From: an uncultured Peptococcaceae bacterium
Lineage (GTDB): Bacteria; Bacillota; Peptococcia; Peptococcales; Peptococcaceae
Direction of reading: 5' to 3'
Length of the DNA: 12,211 nt
Assembly (NCBI GenBank): GCA_900556545.1
Contig: USPE01000031.1
Location: 1 to 12,211 of the forward strand
The notes beneath the pieces are model-generated. The model ran no database searches, had not been told where the DNA came from, and saw only the letters and a program-made list of their open reading frames with translations. The translations under genes were made by a program, and so were the position numbers. Shown in pieces: positions 5,977 to 12,211 of this stretch (positions are counted from its first letter, which is position 1; every line of letters starts with the position of its first letter).

Positions 5977-8325
5977 GTGATATTGTTGCGTTATACTCCA
6001 GACCCGCAAATAGGTCTTACAGCAGAACAATTACATACCAGGGAGCAAGAGAATCTCTTTAATTTTGACACAACAGTACCCAGCAAATCCATTGCTACCA
6101 TTGCGCGGGAAAATATTTGTACTCTTTTTAACCTGATCAATGCAATTCTGGCCATTGCTGTGTTATCCGTTGGTTCCTATAAAAATATGTTGTTCATGGG
6201 CGTTGTCATCAGTAACCTGCTGATCGGGATCATTCAAGAGGTTCGTGCTAAGCGGGCCATCGATAAATTATCTCTGCTGCACGCTGCAAAAGCAACTGTA
6301 ATACGGAATGGTCAACCGCAGGAAGTTGAACTGCAAAAAATTGTGCTGGATGATGTGCTGCTTTTGCAGCAGGGCAACCAAGCGCCGGTGGATTGTTTGG
6401 TTTTGGAAGGACGCTGCGAGGTGGACGAATCCTTTTTGACAGGTGAAGCGGATGCTGTCTACAAGAAGATTGGTGATACTATTTTATCAGGCAGCGTTAT
6501 TCTCAGCGGATCTTGCCGTGCCAGAGCGGATAGAATTGGGGAAGACACTTATGTATCTTCTATCTCCAAAGAAGCCAAATACTACAAAAAGACCAAATCA
6601 GAAATTATGACCACCTTAAATAAAATTATCGGTACTATTTCTCTGATTATCATTCCTGTTGGTTTTATTCTGTTCCATAATCAAATGAAATTGGAAGGCA
6701 CTACCCATGCCGAAGCAGTGGTACAAACGGTAGCTGCTCTTATTGGAATGATACCGGAAGGGCTAGTACTTTTAACCAGTACAGTACTGGCTGTCAGTGT
6801 GGTGCGCCTGGCACAGCGGCAGGTTATGGTGCAGGATTTATACTGTATCGAATCGCTGGCCAGAGTGGACACCCTTTGTCTGGATAAAACCGGTACACTA
6901 ACGCAGGGTAACTTGCTGGTAACTGGTTTTGTGCCTTTAGCCAATCACCCTTACGGTGTAGAACAGATTATGCAAAACTTTACTGCAGCACTGGAAGATA
7001 ACAATGCAACATTCTGCGCTTTGCGCCAAACTTATCCGCCTCAGCTGCACTGGCAAACAACAGAAGTATTTCCATTTTCCAGCCAACACAAGTGGTCCGC
7101 GGTGTCCTTTGGAGAAGTTGGTACCTATATTTTAGGTGCCTCTGAATTTGTTTATCCTAACGGCGATGCTGCATTCCAGCAACAATTGTCCGAGTTGGCG
7201 CAGGAAAACCGAGTATTGCTGCTGGCATGGACTAATGAAACAGTTCGTCCGGGTCAACTGCCGCAAAAACTGACACCGGTAGGATTTTTGCTTTTGCAGG
7301 ATCAGCTGCGCACCGCGGCCCGGCAGACCTTGGAATACTTTTCACAGCAGGATGTTGATATTAAAGTAATTTCCGGTGACAGTGCGCAAACCGTATCGGG
7401 CATTGCCCGTGATGCTGGCGTGCCAAACTGGCAAAATTTTGTGGACATGGCTACCATTCAATCGGACGAACAATTGGAGCAAGCTGCACAGCAATATACC
7501 GTATTTGGACGGGTAACACCGGTACAGAAAAAAAAGCTGGTACAGGCGTTGCAGCAAAACGGACATACTGTAGCCATGACCGGCGATGGTGTAAACGATG
7601 TGCTGGCTTTAAAGCAGTCCGACTGCAGTATTGCTATGGCCGCTGGTACCGACGCTGCCCGCAATGTTTCTCAGCTGGTATTGCTGGATTCCAATTTTGA
7701 CTCACTGCCGCAGATTTTGGGTGAAGGCCGTCGCTCTATCAACAATATTCAACGGTCTGCCTCTTTGTTTTTGGTAAAAACCATTTATGCGACACTGTTT
7801 GCTTTAATCTTTTTGTTTGTGCAGCTGCCCTATCCCTTTATTCCGATACAGCTCACTTTAATCAGCTGCGTCACCATTGGTATTCCCTCTTTTCTGTTGG
7901 CCCTGGAGCCTAATAAAGAGCGCATTCATGGTCGGTTTTTGCTGAATATTTTAAGCAAAGCCCTCCCCGGCGGATTGACCATTGTTACAAATTTGATTTT
8001 GATTTTATGCTGTTCTTTATGGCTCCATTTCTCTGCCGAGGAAATCAGTACCTTATGTGTATTGCTGACTGGGTTTACAGGATTTTTGGTATTAGAGCGC
8101 ATTTGTTATCCCTTTAATCGAAACCGTCTGCTCATGTATATATCACTGGTGATTCTATTTGTAGGTGCAATCGCTCTCCTGCCTGGCTTGTTTGCCATTA
8201 CTATGCTGAAACCGGCAGAGATTGTCTTTTTACTGTGCTTTTTGCCGCTGGATTATGTTTTGTTCCGCACTATTTTTTGGTTGGTACAAAAAAAGACAGC
8301 CTGCATTTTGCAAAAAACAAAATAA
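5977..8325 (+). CDS. P-type cation-transporting ATPase, CtpE/Exp7-like
   Basis: A 782-residue integral membrane pump that moves a cation using an aspartyl-phosphate intermediate. Motifs in order are the actuator loop LTGEA (154-158), the fourth membrane helix with IGMIPEGLVLLTS (Pro260-Glu261-Gly262), the phosphorylated Asp303 in LDKTGTLTQG, and the hinge TGDGVND (535-541). Membrane segments lie around 50-90, 215-235, 250-280 and in several helices after about 590. There is no N-terminal heavy-metal domain, and the M4 motif is PEGL rather than the CPC of metal pumps. The M4 sequence resembles mycobacterial CtpE and pneumococcal Exp7. CtpE is linked to calcium uptake, so calcium is a reasonable guess but not shown. 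The GTG at 5977 has a weak AAGAAAG ribosome site; a TTG at 5983 is possible. It is transcribed alone, divergently from the 141-residue protein gene. Confidence 0.9.
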   Translation: MILLRYTPDPQIGLTAEQLHTREQENLFNFDTTVPSKSIATIARENICTLFNLINAILAIAVLSVGSYKNMLFMGVVISNLLIGIIQEVRAKRAIDKLSLLHAAKATVIRNGQPQEVELQKIVLDDVLLLQQGNQAPVDCLVLEGRCEVDESFLTGEADAVYKKIGDTILSGSVILSGSCRARADRIGEDTYVSSISKEAKYYKKTKSEIMTTLNKIIGTISLIIIPVGFILFHNQMKLEGTTHAEAVVQTVAALIGMIPEGLVLLTSTVLAVSVVRLAQRQVMVQDLYCIESLARVDTLCLDKTGTLTQGNLLVTGFVPLANHPYGVEQIMQNFTAALEDNNATFCALRQTYPPQLHWQTTEVFPFSSQHKWSAVSFGEVGTYILGASEFVYPNGDAAFQQQLSELAQENRVLLLAWTNETVRPGQLPQKLTPVGFLLLQDQLRTAARQTLEYFSQQDVDIKVISGDSAQTVSGIARDAGVPNWQNFVDMATIQSDEQLEQAAQQYTVFGRVTPVQKKKLVQALQQNGHTVAMTGDGVNDVLALKQSDCSIAMAAGTDAARNVSQLVLLDSNFDSLPQILGEGRRSINNIQRSASLFLVKTIYATLFALIFLFVQLPYPFIPIQLTLISCVTIGIPSFLLALEPNKERIHGRFLLNILSKALPGGLTIVTNLILILCCSLWLHFSAEEISTLCVLLTGFTGFLVLERICYPFNRNRLLMYISLVILFVGAIALLPGLFAITMLKPAEIVFLLCFLPLDYVLFRTIFWLVQKKTACILQKTK

Positions 8326-8346
8326 GCTGTTAAAGAAACAGCTTAT
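8312..8346 (-). terminator. Minus-strand terminator inside the ATPase 3' end
   Basis: A perfect 10-base-pair stem, ATAAGCTGTT (8322-8331) and AACAGCTTAT (8337-8346), with a 5-base loop. Only on the minus strand does it run into a U-tract (TTTTGTTTTTTG, down to 8312), so it should end transcripts coming from the zinc-ribbon gene. It contains the TAA stop codon of the ATPase gene. Confidence 0.6.
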
Positions 8347-8373
8347 AGCAATACCAATCTGCTGCTAAATGAA

Positions 8374-8424
8374 AATGGCCTGAAGTAAGAAGAATTAGTT
8401 CTTCCCTTCAGGCCATTGTTTTTT
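8374..8424 (+). terminator. Terminator of the ATPase gene
   Basis: A long hairpin with a perfect 12-base-pair outer stem, AATGGCCTGAAG (8374-8385) and CTTCAGGCCATT (8406-8417). An inner GAAGAA-TTAG-TTCTTC stem lies within it. It is followed on the plus strand by GTTTTTTG. It ends the ATPase transcript. On the minus strand the following bases are only TTTTC, so it may act weakly there too. Confidence 0.85.
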
Positions 8425-8467
8425 GCCATTCATTTTCCAGCTGCCACTCCTTCTGTCATTCCATCTC

Positions 8468-8827
8468 TTAACGCAGAACTAATTTGTTGCCTTCTGCGTT
8501 ATTTGCGGACTTTTTTTTGGAAAAGTGACTCCCCAGCATCCATTTTAATTTTTCCACCAGAATTAAACGATTCAGCTTAGAAAAGTTTTTCTTTTCAATT
8601 GCAGCTTCTTCTGCAGTTGGTGTTCCGTAACTGGATAAAAAAGATTCACTGTGCCAGTCGCCGCAGTCGACTTCACGGATACCGCAAGCCCAGATATCGT
8701 TATATTTTCCACAATGAGGGCAAGAAGTATTATAACCAGATGTCACTCCAAACCCCATAAATTGTTTTCGATCCAATTCGCCGCCGCAAATAGGGCATTT
8801 TGTTTCTCGATAATCAGGTTTAAACAT
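8468..8827 (-). CDS. Small zinc-ribbon protein of unknown function
   Basis: A 119-residue cytosolic protein. Its N-terminus has two Cys pairs, CPIC (Cys11, Cys14) and CPHC (Cys36, Cys39), spaced as in a zinc ribbon and each followed by Gly, so it probably binds one zinc ion. Two further cysteines occur at 48 and 55. The C-terminal half is basic and helical (NRLILVEKLKWMLGSHFSKKK). The zinc site and basic tail would suit nucleic-acid or protein binding, but function is not known. The ATG at 8827 follows a strong GGAGGTG ribosome site by 8 bases. A longer frame from 8860 begins upstream of that site and is rejected. The gene is alone, converges with the ATPase gene, and is preceded by an extended -10 promoter. 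Confidence 0.75.
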   Translation of the reverse strand: MFKPDYRETKCPICGGELDRKQFMGFGVTSGYNTSCPHCGKYNDIWACGIREVDCGDWHSESFLSSYGTPTAEEAAIEKKNFSKLNRLILVEKLKWMLGSHFSKKKSANNAEGNKLVLR

Positions 8828-8835
8828 AAACTTTA

Positions 8836-8842
8836 CACCTCC
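8836..8842 (-). promoter_or_regulatory. Ribosome binding site that fixes the zinc-ribbon gene start
   Basis: GGAGGTG on the minus strand ends 8 bases before the ATG at 8827. It lies inside the longer possible frame (from 8860), so the shorter start is preferred. Confidence 0.8.
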
Positions 8843-8902
8843 AAAATTTTTCAAGCTCATACTTGTTTTATGTTTAAAATACTTTCCCTTTCTTACAGTA
8901 TT

Positions 8903-8931
8903 ATCATAGCACAGTTCCCCATGAAATGCAC
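8903..8931 (-). promoter_or_regulatory. Candidate promoter of the zinc-ribbon gene
   Basis: On the minus strand a -10 box TATGAT (8908-8903) has a TG one base upstream, making an extended -10 element. A weak -35 GTGCAT (8931-8926) is 17 bases away. The start would fall near 8896, giving a leader of about 70 bases. Confidence 0.5.
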
Positions 8932-9121
8932 ATTAACCTTTTCTCTCTCTAACATTCCCCCTCTTTTGATATATCAAATCCAATAGCCAATTATGTTTTA
9001 TATAAACAGGCTAAATTATTTGGAATAAATATATCCATATAATTGCACTATATGACAACCGTCGCCAATATAGTATCCCATTGCGGCTTTATTGATACCC
9101 ATAGAAACGACAAGCGAGAAC
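8932..9121. other. AT-rich intergenic stretch without genes
   Basis: Together with the neighbouring promoter and terminator this is the longest gene-free stretch of the window (8828-9183, about 356 bases). It separates the zinc-ribbon gene from the end of the cut operon. It holds a perfect 14-base palindrome (8965-8978) and is otherwise A/T-rich with no convincing reading frame, tRNA or repeat array that I can see. Confidence 0.6.
8965..8978. repeat. Perfect 14-base palindrome
   Basis: TTTGATATATCAAA reads the same on both strands. It lies about 35 bases upstream of the -35 box of the zinc-ribbon gene promoter, a position suited to an activator or repressor site. No protein can be assigned to it, and A/T-rich palindromes of this size can arise by chance. 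Confidence 0.35.
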
Positions 9122-9158
9122 AAAAAGACTGCTGTGCAAAAATTGAATTACACAACAG
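9122..9158 (-). terminator. Terminator of the cut operon
   Basis: On the minus strand CTGTTGTG (9158-9151) pairs with CACAGCAG (9136-9129) in an 8-base-pair stem with one G-U pair. The loop is 14 bases and is followed by TCTTTTTG. It lies 26 bases past the stop of the shell-protein gene and would end the cutC-cutD-shell transcript. Confidence 0.65.
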
Positions 9159-9183
9159 CCCTTTATAAATACCTTTATCACGC

Positions 9184-9474
9184 TTAATTGCCCAAGGCAG
9201 CCTTAATTTGCTCCATTGCGGCCTCTACGGAAGCAGTATCGCCAAAAAGGGCCAACAGAACCATATTCTGCGGACAACTTCCCCGCACATCCCGCACAGT
9301 AACACCCACTGCCTTTTCAGCAATATCCGCAGCACAGATCATATCAATCAGTTTACCCTGCACCAATCCAACTGTATCTGCATACGCTATACTTTCCTCC
9401 ATGCCAAAACCGATACGATGCTTTAAAATTTCCATAGTTCCGGCCGATGGGGATTTTATGATACGAATATCCAT
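9184..9474 (-). CDS. Circularly permuted bacterial microcompartment shell protein (BMC-H, EutS/PduU/CutR-like)
   Basis: A 96-residue hexamer-forming shell protein of a bacterial microcompartment. The core TVGLVQGK...DMICAADIAEKAVGV, then VLLALFGDTASVEAAMEQI, follows the BMC order of strand, helix, two strands, helix. The strand and helix that normally end a BMC domain come first instead (MDIRIIKSPSAGTMEILKH), as in the permuted EutS, PduU and CutR proteins. The N-terminal beta-barrel extension of EutS is very short or absent. The ATG at 9474 has AGGAG 8 bases upstream. A GTG at 9483 overlaps the ribosome site and is rejected. It lies 11 bases after cutD and before a terminator, so it is the last gene of the cut operon. 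BMC membership is clear to me from the pattern; the closest subfamily is inferred. Confidence 0.8.
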   Translation of the reverse strand: MDIRIIKSPSAGTMEILKHRIGFGMEESIAYADTVGLVQGKLIDMICAADIAEKAVGVTVRDVRGSCPQNMVLLALFGDTASVEAAMEQIKAALGN

Positions 9475-9485
9475 AACACTCACTC

Positions 9486-10421
9486 CTAATGACGAATCAC
9501 AGCTACAGGCATATCATATTGGCGTACCCACTGCTCGATTTGATCCAAATCGGCATTGGACAGGCTGGGATCACCTTCTATTGGATAAGTCATGCCCAGC
9601 TGCTGATATTTATTGACCCCCAATTTATGATAAGGCAACAAATCGACGCCGTCAAAGTTTTTGACATCCCGATAAGGCAATAAAAACTCCATTACCTGTT
9701 GAATTTCTGCCTTGCTGTCATTGATGCCTTTTAACAACGGCATCCTGATTTTTACATGATACCGCTTTTGCAGCAAAAGTTCAAGGTTTTTTAAAATCAG
9801 CTCATTGCGAACACCGGTCAGCTCGGCGTGGCGTTTGGAATCAAAGTGTTTAATATCGAACAAAAATAGATCTACAAATTCGGCTACTTTCAGCAAATCT
9901 TCTGTTTTGGCATAACCGCAGGTTTCGATAGCAGTATGAATTCCCTCCCGTTTGCAGGCTGACAGCAAATTGGCTGCTGCTTCCGGCTGATTAAGCACTT
10001 CACCGCCGCCTAAAGTAACACCACCGCCGGAAGTATCATAGAAGGCTTTGTCTTCCAGAATCACATCCATCAGTTCAGACAAATTTTTCTGTTCACCAAT
10101 CACTGATAACGCATTTTGCAAACAGGCAGAAACGCACTTGCCGCAGCCTGTGCAGTTTTTGTCCAACTCCCGCACAACCTGATGCTTGCCCTGCTCGTCT
10201 ATTTTGTGAAGTCCTTGCGGACAAGCGGTTACACAGGCTCCGCAGTTTACACAGGATGCTTCTTTAAATGACAGGCGAGGACGACGTTCCATGCCTTCCG
10301 GATTGGCACACCATTTGCAGCGCAGCGGACAGCCCTGGAAAAATACCAGGGTCCGCACGCCGGGGCCGTCATACATATTATATTTTTGAATATTAAAAAT
10401 CGTCGCTTTCCGTTCAATCAT
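9486..10421 (-). CDS. cutD: Choline TMA-lyase activating enzyme (radical SAM glycyl-radical activase)
   Basis: CutD uses S-adenosylmethionine and a [4Fe-4S] cluster to abstract a hydrogen from a glycine of CutC, creating the glycyl radical. The radical SAM motif CPLRCKWC (Cys31, Cys35, Cys38) follows YDGPGVRTLVFFQG. A ferredoxin-like insert holds two more cluster motifs: Cys57, 60, 63, 67 and Cys90, 93, 96, 100. SGGGVTLGGGE (131-141) is the SAM-binding GGE region in the glycyl-radical-activase form. The 311 residues are typical. The ATG at 10421 is 26 bases after the cutC stop. An ATG nine bases further upstream is stopped at once by TGA, so 10421 is the start; its ribosome site (AAAGGG) is rather distant. 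It is named from the adjoining cutC; on sequence alone it could serve another glycyl-radical enzyme. Confidence 0.92.
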   Translation of the reverse strand: MIERKATIFNIQKYNMYDGPGVRTLVFFQGCPLRCKWCANPEGMERRPRLSFKEASCVNCGACVTACPQGLHKIDEQGKHQVVRELDKNCTGCGKCVSACLQNALSVIGEQKNLSELMDVILEDKAFYDTSGGGVTLGGGEVLNQPEAAANLLSACKREGIHTAIETCGYAKTEDLLKVAEFVDLFLFDIKHFDSKRHAELTGVRNELILKNLELLLQKRYHVKIRMPLLKGINDSKAEIQQVMEFLLPYRDVKNFDGVDLLPYHKLGVNKYQQLGMTYPIEGDPSLSNADLDQIEQWVRQYDMPVAVIRH

Positions 10422-10447
10422 AGGTTCATCCCAACCCTTTTTCTGAA

Positions 10448-12211
10448 TTAAAAGTGAGTCAGTACAGTGCGGCTGATGATTTCATCCTGTACATCCTTGC
10501 ACAATTCTACGAAGAACGCACTGTAACCCGCTACCCGCACAATCAGATCACGGTACTGTTCTGGATGTTTCTGCGCTTCCAGCAGTGTATCGTTGCTCAG
10601 ATAGTTGAACTGCATTTCGCCATTGCCCATTATGCTGGCAGTACGCAGCAGTGTAATCAGACCGTTTTCCCCTTCCGGCGTGTCTAACAGGCCCGGTACC
10701 AACTTAAAGTTGTGTACCATACCCACGTTCATATTGTCGCAGGACATTTTGGATACTGACTTAATGATAGCAGTAGGACCTTTAAAGTCAGCACCCTGTG
10801 TTGGACTGATGCCGTCAGATAATGGTGTCCATGCTTTTCTGCCATTGGCGGAAGCACCGGTAATCTGCCCCAGCGGTGTGTTGTTAGAAATAGATAAGGT
10901 ACCGTGTGTCAAAATGGAATACAAGGTTCTGTAACGGCGATGGTCTCTTTCAGTAAAGTCGATCAAATCTGCTGCAATATTATCGGCATAGTCATCATCA
11001 TTACCGTATTTTGGTGCATCCAGACAGTCTTTGCGAATCTGATCATAGCCGATGAAGTCTGCTTTCAGTGCTTCGTTTAGTTCTTCCAGTGTGTATTTTT
11101 TATCATCAAATACCAGTTTTTTGATAGCTGCCATGGAATCTGCATAGGTAGCCAAACCACTCCATACAACACCAGGGCCGAAGTTATACATGGCACCGCC
11201 GGCAGATACGTCACGGCCGTTTTCCATACAGCCTTCATACATGATGGACATCAATGGTTTTGGAGCCATATCTCTGTGCAGTCTCTGGGTGATTACAGTG
11301 GCTACGCTGGTCAATTTGGTCACATATTTGATTTCTTCTTTTACAGCCGCTTCAAACTGTTCATAGGTTTTATACTGGCTTAATGGTCCCATGTCCGGGC
11401 ATACCTGTTTGCCGTACCACATGGTTTTCCCATGGTTCAGTGTCAGTTCAATACAAACCGGCCACTGGGTGTATGCGGTGGAAGTCCACTGATACAAACG
11501 ACCGGCTTTCTGCGGTTCCACACAGCCCATCATGCAATAGTCGCGGGCGTCTTCCATAGAAACGCCTTTCTGCAGCATCATCTGAATGTGTACATCGTCA
11601 AAGTGGCAAGCAGGGAATCCCATGCCGCAACGAATCACATCTACGATTTTTTTCATGTATTTCTGCGGAGACTGGTTGTGAATCCGGCAAGCCAGTGCCG
11701 GCTGATAAATTTTTACGTGCCGCACTGCATCCATCAACAAATAGGTCAGATCATTGGTGGCATCTTTCCCTTTGCGAGTCAAACCGCCTACTGTCATATT
11801 AATGAACGGTTGATAACCAGCAAAAAATTTGGAGCTGGCTTCACTGGTAATCCACATCATTTCAGCCATTTTGATAAACATACAGCCAGCCAATTCAAAG
11901 GCTTCACGATCGGTCAAACGGCCCGCTTCTTTATCTGCTTTATAGAATGGATACATATACTGGTCCACACGGCCGATGGACATGCCGGTCTGGTTTTCTT
12001 CTACTTCCAGCAGAGATTCTACAGTCCAAACAGCCTGAACTGCTTCCCAGAAGGTTTCCGGTTTGTGAGCCGGTACACGGGCGTTGATTTCTGCAATTTT
12101 CTGCAATTCAGCACGACGCACCGGATTGCTTTCTTTTGCTGCCAGTTCCAGAGCATATTCAGACAGACGGCGGGCATAAATCATAACCCCTTCTGCTGTT
12201 TCAATAATGGA
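10448..12211 (-). CDS. cutC: Choline trimethylamine-lyase, glycyl-radical enzyme (N-terminus beyond the window)
   Basis: CutC cleaves choline anaerobically to trimethylamine and acetaldehyde. The frame stays open to position 12211, so the N-terminal part (about 260 residues) is missing; the methionine at 12184 is internal. Counting residues from that methionine, GCVEPQ holds Cys221 and Glu223, followed by Thr234 and Tyr238; Phe127 is in YQPF; the radical Gly553 is in VRVAGYSAFF. Adding 268 gives Cys489, Glu491, Thr502, Tyr506, Phe395 and Gly821, the catalytic and choline-contacting residues I recall for Desulfovibrio CutC, and a total length of 846. This agreement separates it from glycerol, propanediol, hydroxyproline and isethionate enzymes. 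The choline-contacting Tyr and Asp near 208-216 lie outside the window. It is followed by cutD and a shell protein in one operon. Confidence 0.93.
   Translation of the reverse strand, partial: SIIETAEGVMIYARRLSEYALELAAKESNPVRRAELQKIAEINARVPAHKPETFWEAVQAVWTVESLLEVEENQTGMSIGRVDQYMYPFYKADKEAGRLTDREAFELAGCMFIKMAEMMWITSEASSKFFAGYQPFINMTVGGLTRKGKDATNDLTYLLMDAVRHVKIYQPALACRIHNQSPQKYMKKIVDVIRCGMGFPACHFDDVHIQMMLQKGVSMEDARDYCMMGCVEPQKAGRLYQWTSTAYTQWPVCIELTLNHGKTMWYGKQVCPDMGPLSQYKTYEQFEAAVKEEIKYVTKLTSVATVITQRLHRDMAPKPLMSIMYEGCMENGRDVSAGGAMYNFGPGVVWSGLATYADSMAAIKKLVFDDKKYTLEELNEALKADFIGYDQIRKDCLDAPKYGNDDDYADNIAADLIDFTERDHRRYRTLYSILTHGTLSISNNTPLGQITGASANGRKAWTPLSDGISPTQGADFKGPTAIIKSVSKMSCDNMNVGMVHNFKLVPGLLDTPEGENGLITLLRTASIMGNGEMQFNYLSNDTLLEAQKHPEQYRDLIVRVAGYSAFFVELCKDVQDEIISRTVLTHF

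Noticed and set aside
8881..8955. Possible 20-codon minus-strand frame after a GGGGG run
   Set aside because: The purine run is too close to the ATG, and the frame overlaps the likely promoter of the zinc-ribbon gene.
10448..12211. Glycyl-radical enzyme as glycerol/propanediol dehydratase, hydroxyproline dehydratase or isethionate lyase
   Set aside because: The Thr and Tyr that follow the active-site Cys, the Phe before it, and the length and position of the Gly all coincide with choline lyase.
1..12211. tRNA, rRNA, CRISPR array, insertion sequence, phage attachment site
   Set aside because: No cloverleaf, regularly spaced repeats, transposase or terminal inverted repeats were seen.

Overview
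This is a stretch of chromosome from an anaerobic, fermentative bacterium, most likely Bacillota. The evidence is AGGAGG-type ribosome binding sites, sigma-A-like promoters, a Rex redox repressor, an Hsp33 chaperone with a Firmicutes-like gene context, and a glycyl-radical enzyme, which needs anoxic conditions. I cannot fix the genus. A Negativicutes or Clostridia member of a gut-type community would fit, but that is inference.

Left part (1-5153, all minus strand): the first half of rex (cut by the left edge, TTG start, good promoter), then a probable hslO-folC-SPOR transcription unit (Hsp33 chaperone, folylpolyglutamate/dihydrofolate synthase, membrane-anchored SPOR-domain protein). Upstream of hslO is thrC (threonine synthase), which has its own terminator and promoter region.

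Middle (5331-8842): an unrecognised 141-residue cytosolic protein (minus) whose start is fixed by a promoter and ribosome binding site. It is divergent from a plus-strand P-type cation ATPase of the CtpE/Exp7 type. The ATPase converges on a small zinc-ribbon protein gene (minus). Between them lie two perfect hairpins with U-tracts in opposite directions, so the two transcripts probably overlap at their 3' ends.

Right part (9122-12211, minus strand): the distal end of a choline-utilisation (cut) operon. It holds cutC (choline trimethylamine-lyase, a glycyl-radical enzyme, cut by the right edge), cutD (its radical-SAM activase) and a small circularly permuted bacterial microcompartment shell protein, followed by a terminator. 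CutC would cleave choline to trimethylamine and acetaldehyde. CutD installs the glycyl radical, and the shell protein indicates that the pathway is housed in a microcompartment whose other genes should lie upstream, beyond the right edge. This is the metabolic highlight of the window.
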